Positions 1-32,400 of a stretch of 64,000 nt of DNA are shown in pieces (the first letter of the stretch is position 1; every line of letters starts with the position of its first letter). Both the position numbers and the translations under genes were made by a program. The stretch lies in NCBI RefSeq assembly GCF_042477335.2, contig NC_091247.1:228308001-228372000 (forward strand), written 5' to 3'. This DNA comes from Ovis canadensis. Lineage: Eukaryota > Chordata > Mammalia > Artiodactyla > Bovidae. Under the pieces are notes generated by a model, which saw only the letters and a program-made list of their open reading frames with translations, was not told the DNA's origin and did not search any database.

Positions 1-352
1 TGCAGGGCAAGCTAAACTTCAGGTCAAAATGACCTCTGTGAATGCGCATTTCGACGATTGGGACCCCTTTCTCCACGCCCCCCCCCACGCCCCCACCCGC
101 CAGCGTTTCAAAGGGACCGCTGCCCCAGGGCTCCTCTGCCTCCCAGGGCACTGCAGTCCCCTCTCAGAGGGTTCCCATGGAGAGGGACTCCCTCATCCAA
201 CTCCCCCTCCCACGCCCGCACTCAGCCCCTGCCGCCCCTGGCTCCTGTCTGACGGGGTAGGCGGGGGCTCGCACCAAAGCTGCCAGCCTGGGGAGGGCAA
301 CCCTCCGGGCGGGGCGGGTGTGTCTAAGCAAGTAGTGGGCGGGGCCTTCCCC
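1..352. other. Upstream flank of TTC38, no gene seen
   Basis: GC-rich flank leading into the TTC38 CpG island. It has poly-C runs near 80-100 and no exon-like segment I recognise. The long reading frames here on both strands follow from base composition. In human the next gene upstream is PKDREJ; nothing of it is visible. Confidence 0.5.
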
Positions 353-489
353 ATCCCGCCCCCAGTCCCGCCCCCAGCCCCGTCCCGCCCCCAGCCCCGT
401 CCCGCCCCCAGCCCCGTCCCGCCCCCAGCCCCGTCCCGCCCCCAGCCCCGTCCCGCCCCCAGCCCCGTCCCGCCCCCAGCCCCGTCCCG
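353..489. repeat. 17-bp GC-box minisatellite in the TTC38 promoter
   Basis: The core GCCCCCAG starts at 358, 370, 387, 404, 421, 438, 455 and 472. The last seven are in exact 17-bp register, and the first is offset by 12. Each unit carries a CCCGCCCC GC box, the sequence bound by Sp/KLF factors. The array ends about 70 bp before the TTC38 start codon, so it is also the core promoter. Copy number of such arrays commonly varies between individuals. Confidence 0.9.
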
Positions 490-556
490 GAGGCTCGACA
501 CCCCGCCCCCACGCGGAAGGTCGCGGAGCCCGCACCGCGGACGCGGAACCCGCACC

Positions 557-22804
<22,248 letters not shown>

Positions 22805-24963
22805 GCCGACTTGGCCTCTGCGGCCCTCAGACCAGCTGCTACGTGGGCTTTGCAGGGTTACAAGTGGCTGGGGCCGGTTGGCCAGGCCCGTAAAGCAGGA
22901 GGCCCTGTAACCAGCAGCGTTACAGGAAGAGGGGCAGAAATCAATTTTCAGCATGGTTCCAAATCTTCTTCTAATCCTCGCTCAGGGCCACAGTGCGGTT
23001 TCAAGCAGAGCCTAGGTGGGGGCTGCTGTTCCACTTGCCTCGAAAACTGTTTTCGCAGGGGACCCTCCCTTACACCTCCCAGTTCAAGGGTTGGAAGGTG
23101 AGGGTGGGGTGGTGGTGGGCTCAGCTCGGGGAGGGGCTCTCCCATCCACCCCTACGGGAACCCCTCTCTCCACTCTAGGCCGCCCCTGGGACAAACCCCA
23201 TCATTCTGCCTTCCTCTCTATATTCTGGAAAGGTTCTGTTGTTCCACCTTTTGGGTGAGGGTGCCCATGGTGGGGAGTGACTTGCCCAGGGTCCCAACTA
23301 GTGGGGGCCCTTGCCTCCTGGGAGACAGGGGCTCCCACCTCAGTGCCTGGGCCCTTAGCCCTTCTTCTGTGTCTGCAGAGACGTCTGCAAGCTTCTCCTG
23401 GGGCTTTAGTGACACTGATTTGGGTTGATTTTCTCTTAATTCTAAACTGCACATTGTCAACGATGATTCTTAAAAAGTTTTTACTTCGCATGGGAATACA
23501 GTTGATTTATGATATTGTGTTAGTTTCAACAAAGTGATCCAGTTACACCTATACGCACGTCTGCTCCTTTTCAAGCTCTTTTTCCATTTAGGTGGTTCTA
23601 GACGACGGAGTAGGGTTCCCTGTGCTCTTCAGTAGGTCCTCGTCGATTATTTTTGTCAACCTTGATTTTAATCACATGTATGCACACTCGTATCTGCTGT
23701 GCTTTCTGAGGTGTGAGGATTGAGTGTGGAGGCAGAAACCGAAGCCTTGTGACTTGGCTTTAACAAGATCCGAGCCAGTGTTGTAACTGCTGCCTCTGTC
23801 TCCCTCCCCGCGGGGAACCCGGCCTTGACGTCCAACTCGGTGGTGCTGTGAGAGACAGTCTCAGCCCACTGGAGCTTCTCAGGTTCCTTCAGTGCAAACT
23901 GAGATTAGGGTAGGGACTCACAGGGCAGGGAGGGGGCAGGTCTTCCAGGAGGCAGCAGACACCTCTAAATCGACTGGACACATTTCCTGGGGTTAAAATA
24001 CATTAGTTGATTGGCTCCTTTGCCTGACTGTTACTGGGTGGGCACCTCTGACCCTCCTCCATGTGCCAGGCCTGGGCTGGGTCCCGGGCAGACAGGCTTC
24101 TCCTTGAACATGGGGGTAGGTTAGGGCAGTGAGTCAAGAGCAGAGTCATTACAATGGGATCTCAAGAGAGGTGCTGTCTGCCCCCAGGAGTTAGGGACAC
24201 ATCCCAAGGGGAGCCTGCCCTCCCATTCTGAGCCGTCCCTTCCTGCCAGTTCCCCTGCTCATACCCTATATGCCCTCCCCTCTCCTGGTTCCCAGCAAGA
24301 TACAGCCTGGCCAGGGGAGCCAGAACCCTGGCTCCCTCCTCCAGGAAGGCCTCCGGCCTCCCACTGCAGGCCAGGGTCCCACAGTCCTTGCTATTGCACC
24401 TTTCTGCCCAGCTGTGCCCTCCCCATCAGGGACATCTGTGTCCCAGCATCACCCAGCACGGAACTCGCCCTGACTACCTGTCAGTGAACCCATGACTGGT
24501 GAACGAGCCCTTGAATGAGTGCATTACAAAATGAAGCAGAATCCTACTGGGGACAGGAAGAAAAGAATCGACAGTAGCTAGGCCATTGACAGAAGAGAGG
24601 AGGGGCCCACGAGAAGAGCTGGATGAAGGCAGAATTCAGTTAGCCGCAGTGAGCTATTAACAATTGGTGTGTTCACTGACCGAGTCTCACGTGCTGACAT
24701 GATACAGGGGGAGGGGGATTGGGAGTGGGCGTTTGGGGACCCTGGCCCCCAGCAGACACCCCCAGGGCTGTGTGGATCTGACACCTGGGTGAATACCCCT
24801 TGAGTCTAGGACCCACTGGGCTCTTGCCACAGTGGCCCTGTGGTCATGAATCACGCGAACCCAGGCCTTGGGACCATGGGCTGAGCACACACACTAAGCC
24901 GGCCATTGTTTCAGGAGGCCCCGGCAGGCAGAGGGAAGCCTGGGGCCCCGGGCGAGTGGGCTC

Positions 24964-24969
24964 AATAAA
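24964..24969 (+). terminator. TTC38: Candidate TTC38 poly(A) signal 1
   Basis: AATAAA in CTCAATAAAGGCTCC, the first canonical hexamer after the TTC38 stop codon. Confidence 0.5.
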
Positions 24970-25100
24970 GGCTCCTGTGGGAAGCTGAGCAAGACCCAGA
25001 GTGGCTGCTGGGGGACAGTTCGACCTAGTGCCCTCCTTCAAGCCCCTCTCTCCATGCACGCCTGCAGCCAGGGCTGCTCCTGGGCTTCCCAATTCCAGCC

Positions 25101-25106
25101 AATAAA
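25101..25106 (+). terminator. TTC38: Candidate TTC38 poly(A) signal 2
   Basis: AATAAA in CCAATAAATTCTTTTTCTG, about 135 bp beyond the first, followed by GT- and T-rich sequence (TGGTCTTCTGTTACTTG) of the kind that follows a cleavage site. Confidence 0.5.
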
Positions 25107-25740
25107 TTCTTTTTCTGAAGCCAACTTGAGGCTGGTCTTCTGTTACTTGCAACCCCGGGGCTCATGACCAGTATCTGCAGCTGGGATTTGCCTTGGGTCT
25201 GTCTGGCCCCATCTCTCTTCTGCAGTTAAGTAGGCTCCTGAACAGGTGATGGAACTCAGAAGGGAGCCGGTAGACAGAAGCTCAGGAGGGTCGAGGGGTG
25301 CGTACCCAGCACGTCAGAAGTGAAGGCAACCGCAAAGAGCGAGGCCGAAGGCTGCAGAGGGAGCCTCTAAATAGAAGCGAGGTGTCAGGGTGCTCCAGGG
25401 GCATAAACTGGGGTGCCTGGTCACCCAGAGTCACCGGGCGCTCCGCGGGCAGGGACGGGGTTCTCTTGCCCCCAGAAGGAACCCGCAGAGCTCTACGAAG
25501 CGGGCATACGCACCTATTTCCTACCATAGGGGTTGGGTCTTCACTTAAGGATGGAGATCTGGTGTCGTAACCATGTCCCCTGCGACACGTAGCTGTCCTG
25601 ATGCCGAGCCTACGGAGACACAGGCCAGCCCTAAGGCTCCCAGCCCAGTGTGGCCCGGCTCTGGCCGGACCTCGGGCACGCGCAGCGAGCCACGGCCGTG
25701 CGCACGCGCGCCACCCGCTTTTTTTTTTTTTTCTCCTTGC
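25107..25740. other. TTC38-GTSE1 intergenic spacer
   Basis: Only about 0.6 kb separates the last TTC38 poly(A) candidate from the GTSE1 promoter. No gene or named repeat is seen; a T12 run lies at about 25720-25732. Confidence 0.5.
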
Positions 25741-25880
25741 GGCTCTCACTACAACCCCCAGGATGCACCGGGCCCCGCGGCCTTTCAAACCGGCCAATCA
25801 GCAGCCCGCAGCGCTTCCTGCGCGCCCCGTTTAAACCCAGGGCGCAGGCGCATCGGCTGGGATGTCGCGGCGGCTCTGGG
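25741..25880 (+). promoter_or_regulatory. GTSE1: GTSE1 core promoter and probable non-coding exon 1
   Basis: A CpG-rich segment with several sites: ACTACAACCCCCAGGATGC (25748-25766), close to the ZNF143/SBS motif; TTCAAA at 25784-25789, the complement of the CHR TTTGAA; CCAAT at 25794-25798 (NF-Y); and CGCGCCCCGTTTAAAC with CHR-like TTTAAA at 25830-25835. GTSE1 is a known G2/M gene, and CCAAT plus CHR is the usual layout for DREAM/MMB-regulated promoters. A donor GGG|GTAAGG at 25881 suggests a short first exon ending at 25880. Confidence 0.65.
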
Positions 25881-26386
25881 GTAAGGGGGTCGCCGGGCGA
25901 CTCGGGTGCGGCTCTGTCTAGGGGGGGCAGTCAGCGGTCCTCGGGGCGGGGGGGTCGGGCCAGGTCGGGGGCGGCGGGGCCCCCCTGGCGCGCTCCGGCG
26001 AGGCTGAAGGAGGTCTTCAAGCCGAAGACCCCCGGCTTGAAGCCCAGCCGGGGAGGTCTGGTTGTCCGGATCCGGGGCCCCGGTTCGGGGTGCCTCGGAT
26101 GGCGCCGGCCCAGAGGCGAGAGGGCCCCGGGGCGGAGGGTCTTGGGCTGCGGCCGCGGTGGCCTCTGCCGGCCTCGCGGTCTCTCCCTAACCGGCCCTCT
26201 CTGCCCAGCCGGTGCTGCAGTGGCCCGCACGGTGAGGGCTTCCCTGGGGGGCTAGGGGAACCCCGGCTCGCTCCGACACCCGCCCCGCTTCTGTCTCCTG
26301 CTCCTTGCTGTGACCTCTGACAGCCCTGGCCGGGGAAGGAGGAAGCGACGTGCCTTCAGCCTGCCTGGCCCCCCCAAGAAGCGGAG

Positions 26387-26408
26387 ATGGAGGCTCCCAA
26401 GAAGGAAG
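26387..26408 (+). CDS. GTSE1: GTSE1 coding exon 1 (start codon)
   Basis: ATG then EAPKKE and one base of codon 8; donor G|GTACGT. The KKE joined to [10 protein letters not shown] in the next exon matches the family. An upstream in-frame run to 26324 is open but has no ATG, so this is the first usable start. Confidence 0.85.
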
Positions 26409-29400
26409 GTACGTCCTTGTCTCCGCAGCTCTGTCGGTCTGGGGGGCTCAGGGAACACGCAGGTCGATTTAATGCTCCTGCGAGAACTTGCTCGTTTATT
26501 TATTCGGTACTCACCCCGCTCTCTGCGCCCCGGTAAACTCCCTGTCTCCCCGGAGTTTTTGCATTCCTCTGACTTCTTTCTTTTCCGGGTTTTCTACATT
26601 CCCTTTACCCCTCAGCTGTGACTTCTAGCGGAGCAGGGATTCTTCTCCGTCCTATATACTTCAGTGTCCCCAGGGCCTGACATACTCCGTAGGCACTCAG
26701 GTCTGTGGAGCTGATATTGCCTCTTGGCTGGTTGCTGGTGTCCGTTTGCTGAGACTTGTCCAGGATCTTTACCAGCACATCGGGCCAGTCAGCCTGGCCT
26801 GTAGCCTTGCTGTCTTGTTCTGTTCCTGTCTGCTGTGAATGTGAAGTGAGAGCACAGCCTCACAAAAGGAGTTACGGGCCCTGCCCTCTTTTTCTGCTGA
26901 AGCATGGGGACATCTTTATAGCCTTTGTCTTCACGACATGTGTGCGAGTCAGGGAGACTGAGTACCCCAGTTTCTCCTTAATACCCCCCTTCTGCAGAAA
27001 CAGCCACAAGACTGCTAGTCATCAGCGCCGCTTCCTCGGGTCTAGAACAGGGTTTGCTGCTGCAGCCTGACCTCCACCCTCGCGTGTATGCCCTCCCTTT
27101 CCTCCACATGCAGCCGAACCCCTGTTGCTGCTTCCTGAGGACTTCTGTGTGTCACCCTCCTTTATATCTTTATATCTTTTCTTGTCTGTTCTTCATGCTC
27201 ATCACGCTCATCACCGATGTATAAATAGGTCCCGTTGTCCGACTTGCCCTCACGTGCTCCACGCCCTCTCCGCTGCGGTGTGCCTCATTCAGAGCCAGAC
27301 TTCAGAGCAAGAACTTTCCCCACTTGTTTCGCTGCTCTTTTCCACAACCTTCAACCCCTCTGAACCCTCTCTGCCCTCTCACTTCACCCAGACTGCCTTT
27401 GTCCGTCACTGAGCACATCCGTGTTGCGAAATCCGCAGTCATTTTTTCTGTTCTTTCAGTGACTTTTGACCTTTTCTCCTACAGGAAACTTGGCCAGCTT
27501 GGCTTGTTGCTTTTCCTTCTGTCCACTCTGGCCGGTATATCTCCAGCTGTTTGCAGACTTCTCATTCTGTCCCACCTTCTGAAGCCAAATTCCCCAGGAC
27601 CTGGTCTGGGGTCTCTCTGAACTCCCCCTCCCCTCCTGCAGGTTCTCAGACAGTCCTTTAACCCTTCCATCTTCTGGTGGTGCCCACGTTTTGTCTGGGG
27701 TGCAGCCTCTCCTCTGAGTTCTGGGCTTTGCATCCACCTAGCTGGCTGGCGTCTTCACGTGAATGTCTCCCACCTCTTACTCAGCGGGTCCCACCTCCCA
27801 CCCCATTTTTGGCTGGTTCTTTGTCTTTGTGAAAAGTGAAAAGAAAGTTATCACTCAGTTCTGTCTGACTCTCTGTGACCCCATGGACTGTGACCACCAG
27901 GCTCCTCTGTCCATGGAATTCTCCAGGCAAGAATTCTGGAGTGGGTTGCCGTTTCCTTCTCTACTGTCTCTGTAATAGAAGTCGATTGCCTGTCCATTGA
28001 CCTAGCTGAGAAAGTTGTGAAGCATTTGTTCAGTCATCAGTTACTGTCATTTCCACGGTGTGTTTTGGATCCATCTACCTCTTTCCAGCTCCACCCGAAT
28101 GCCACCACCTTGGTCTCAGCCACATTAACTCGCCGCCGCCTACATGTATATTTTGCACTTTAGCCAGTGTGTGCACTGTAATTTCAGTAGATACCGCCTG
28201 CTTCTTTTATAGCACATCCACCAGGGTGGCCTTTTAAAAACAAAAGTTAGAGCACAACACTCTTCTGCTTAAAACCCTTCGATAGCTCCCGTTGCACTCT
28301 GAATAAATTAAAAGCTTGCCATGGCTTGGATGCCACCCAGGATCTGACCTGACCTGTGTCTCCACCTCCTCCAGCCACTGGCCTCAGAGGTGTCCCCACT
28401 TCCCGGTGGCCCCTCCCCACACCACCTTCCAAGGTGTGTGCCCGCTGGACAGTGTGCCCCCGAGGAGCACCTAGCGGAGGACGCAGCCCACGTCTGCAGA
28501 GTGGATGGAGAGGGCAGCTAGCCCAGGTCACCCTGAGCCAGTGGCGGAGCCTGGTGTGGAAGGCTTTTCCCCTGACTCCCGGCCCAGGATTCCTTTCCCT
28601 ACAGCAGATGTTTGGAATTTTCTGGTAGTGACCCATGAAACTGACTCCCTAGGTTTTAGGCACATTGGAAAGTGAGGAGTCCGTCTCCTCCTCCTTTCTG
28701 CCCCTCCGCTGCCCAGTTACCACCTCCAGAGGCCACTGACCTCGGCCTCCTGGGCAGTCCAGACCTGACTTGTGCACGTGTCAGTCCAGCCCCCCTCTTC
28801 TATAGCAGGTAGAACCCTGGGCACCATCTTGGGTTTTGCCTCTAATTTATCTTGATGAGCTCTGTGTATCAATATAGGAAGTGTTGCTGCTCTTCTCCGA
28901 GCCCAGGTCTTCTTGCATTCCACTGCGGGGCTGTGCTGTGCGCTTATCTGCCATCCGGGAACTTGGCTTTGTGGCTGGTGTCTCGCCATTGCAAGTGCTG
29001 CTGCAGTAAACCAGGTGGGGTATTTGACAGCAGCAGTAGGCTTCCCGTCAGGGTGTGTGCGTTTCTTTCTTGGTAGGTACTGTCAGGCTACCCTCCGTAG
29101 AGCTGTAGTAACTTACAAATCAAACTTAGATTTTCAACAGCCTTACCAGTAAAAACTGGAGTCCTGGCCGTCTCTGAATTTTTCATGGCTCTTGCTTTTG
29201 AGTGTGACTGAGCTTCCAGTCGTGCGTTTCAGAACGTCCCCTTTCGCCCCCGTGCCTCGCTTTGCTCCTGTCCTTTGCCTGCTCTTCCCGTGTGTCCGGC
29301 GCTCACCTGCGGTCTGGGGGCGCTCGCCAGCAGCCCTTGCGATGGGACCGCCTGTGTTCTCTTCCCTGTCTGCTGCTCCTGCCAGCTCTGCTTGCGGTGG

Positions 29401-32400
29401 TTTTTGTCACGCGAGACGTTACATCTTTAATATATTGGGCTATCAACCTGTTGCTTTATGGCTTCCAGCACAGTGTCAGAGTTAGACCTTTGCACTCCAG
29501 GCTATACAGAGATTTCCCCGTGGTGTCAGAGTTAGACCTCCGCGCTCCAGGCTGTACAGGGACTTCCCGTGGTGTCAGAGTTAGACCTCCACGCTCCAGG
29601 CTGTACAGCGATTTCCCCATGGTTTCTTGTTCCTTTTGGGTTTCGTTTTTTCCAGTTAAGTCTTGGACCTTTTGGGGATCTGTCCTGGTATAGTCTATGA
29701 GCTATGGGTCAAACTTCAGGTGCATATATTTCTCCCTCTCAGAGGACTATCCAGTTTATCTCAATACCGTTCATTGAATAACGCATTTTCCCCTTTTATT
29801 TGATATGTTACTTTTATGACGCGCTAAATTTTCTTTATATCCATCTTGCATAGTTCTTGTTAACTCACAGGCGTTTTGCGTTCTTTGGTGTATAGTATAT
29901 AGGGTCTTTTCTTCCATTATATCTTCTGCTCTTTTTAGATATTAAAGCTGTTGATTTGTCCTGTAATAATTTTGTCTTCAGACATTTGCTTTTATTCTTT
30001 CACAATTTATAGTAGTTTCGGCTGATTTTCTTGCTATTTCTTGTATGTAATCAGAGCGTCTGTGCGTGGTGGCAGTTTTAACCTCCACATTCTTTGCTTT
30101 TGTTCACTTGTTGGTCAATGTTGCCTAGTGTTGGTTAAGGCAGATTTTTAACCACTGGGCCACCAGGGAATCCCCAGTTCATTGCTTTTTGAGAAATATT
30201 TGCTAAGTGTCCAGACTGTGAGGTGGAGTTCGGGAGAGTACTAGACATTTACTGTTTCGGAGGAGCTTCCAGGCTAGGTGGGGCCACAGAAGGTCGAGAG
30301 ACACTTACTTACAGGATGGTGATGCTCAGGCAGACGTAGGTCCGGGCCTGGGGGAGGCCCACGAAGCCCTAAGGGAGGCAGACCTAGAGCAGGGTGTGGA
30401 GCTGGGGCAGGGAGCGGTGGCCCCAGCCAAGGGGTGCCCTCGCCCAGGGGCTCAGCCCTGTGTACACAGGATGTCAGCGGCGCTTTATCCAGCATTCAGG
30501 ACGGGCTCCAGGGAGAGGTGATGGTCCTCAGGTGTGCATGGGGCCCCTCCTGTGCCTGTGAGGGGCGCTGAATTGGCTTTTGAAAGAGGGCTAGCTGTAG
30601 TCTGTGACTGTGGAGTGGGGGAGCTGAGGCAGGTGGTCTTTTGAAAATGTTCTGTACCAGAAAATGACAGACTGCGTCTTGCAAAGCTAATCAAATGACT
30701 GAGTGAATGCATTTTAGATCATGTCTTTAATGTAAGGACTTAAAAACAAGGACTTGGGCTTTGATGGCAGCTTAGCGAACACAGAATGGCTGATGCTGTT
30801 TGTTTTTTTTTAAAGGAAAAATTAAGATAATCTAGAGCTCCTTGAGAAAATGTGATTATTAAAATACTGCTGTCACATTGGAGAAGTTAAATTTGAAAAG
30901 AGTTTTGATCGCTGTGGAGACTGGTGATGTTTGCTCATTATCAGCCCACCCCTAAGGTAACGGCTGACTTTTTCCTCCCCAGACATTCTTCTGTTGGCTG
31001 ATGAAAAGTTTGACTTCGACCTTTCGTTGTCTTCTTCAAGGTAAAAAAAATGAGTTTTCTCCCCTTGCCTTGGTGTAACCACGTTCAGTCAAGCCTTTCG
31101 TGTGATGCCAATGTTGTTACTAATCCTTTTCTTTTAACATAGTGCCAATGAAGAGGATGAAGTCTTTTTTGGACCAATTGGCCATAAAGAAAGGTGTATT
31201 GCTGCCAGCTTAGAATTAAATAATCAGCTTCCCGAAGAACCTCCTTTGCCAGCTTCTGAAAGACACTTCACCTGGAGTCCGCTCACGGGGGAGAAGTTTG
31301 TGGAAGTTTATAAAGAAGCTCACTTACTGGCCTTCCAGATACAAAGCAACGGCAGAACCAGGGCGGCCCCGGCTGCCCAGCCCGCAGACCCCGGGGGCCA
31401 GGGAGTGGAAGGGTTCATACAGGAGGCTAACCTCAAAATAAACCTCTTCGATAGAGAAAACGAAGCGAAGAAAAGCCCCAAGTCACTTAAGCGGGAGACA
31501 TACTGCCTGTCAGATGACCTCTGGAGGGCACCGCTACTCCGGGGCACTCAGCCCGCCTCTAGCGCAGCCCCGCCGGCTGCTCCTGCCCAGACCAGCTGCC
31601 CCGAGACCTCAGGGCCGCCGCCCGCCTCGTGCCCTTCCCTGCCAGCAGAGTCCAGTGCTGCTCAGCCTCCGAACCAGGCCGGGGCTCAGAAGAAGGTCAC
31701 CAGCAAGTTGCTGCCGCCCCGAACCTCGTCCCTTCGAGGAAAGAGCCTTCACTCGACCGTGGAGAAGGTAGCCCCCCCAGCACTTTTATCCGGGGGCCAG
31801 ACGCTGCCTTGCTTCTGAGCCCTCCAGGTTTATGCCCAGGAACAGACCACTGTGGGGGGAGCCTGGGGATGTCTTACTTGGAGGGAAGGCTCAGAGATGC
31901 TGGCATGGGAAGCTCAGAAGGCGCTGTGTCCATGGCGTGGGGAGCCAGGCAGGGCGGCACAGGCAGGGCTGGGCCCCTATCTCGGTGACTCAAGGACACC
32001 TCGTCCTCCATTCCGTTTGAGGTCTTCCCTTCCGTTTTGTGACAGCGCTGGACATTCCCTCTCGCCCACCTGCCCACTCCCCGCTCCCGGTAGGGATTTT
32101 GGGTGCGTTAACAGCAGCTTCTTCCCCAGATCCCCCTTCTGGGTGGCCGTGAGTCTCCCTCTGAGCCATGACTGTATTTAGATTGCCTTCCTCCCAGACA
32201 TGAGTGGAGGTGCTGCTCTGGCATGTGGTGGGGGACACGTGTGCCTTTGGGGTGCTGTTAGCCAGCTCCAGGAAGATGGGAGTCCTAGTGGCTTGTGGGT
32301 AGCAGGGTAGGGGTCAGACTGTGGCTGTCACCTGGGTTTGCCTCCTCTGACTCTGAGCTCAGGGAGGGGCAGTAGCACAGGGCCGGTGAGGGAGAGCTGG

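Larger units (their letters stand above)
22805..25106 (+). other. TTC38: Probable TTC38 3' untranslated region
   Basis: From the stop codon to the second canonical poly(A) signal. No other gene is recognisable. About 23465-23650 (TATGATATTGTGTTAGTTTC, CAAAGTGATCCAGTTACACC) resembles an L1 3' fragment. I saw no AATAAA between the stop codon and 24964. Confidence 0.5.
26409..30982 (+). other. GTSE1: GTSE1 intron after the start exon
   Basis: About 4.6 kb. It contains a truncated Bov-tA (27830-27965), a 50-bp tandem repeat (29473-29622), and AT-rich old-repeat-like sequence at about 29700-30180. The segment at about 28250-28370 (TTCTGCTTAAAACCCTTCGA) resembles an ancient mammalian interspersed repeat. 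No exon is seen. Confidence 0.5.

Noticed and set aside
29473-29622. Regular repeats as a CRISPR array
   Set aside because: The 50-bp, 23-bp and 17-bp arrays are direct tandems without unique spacers, in a mammalian genome.
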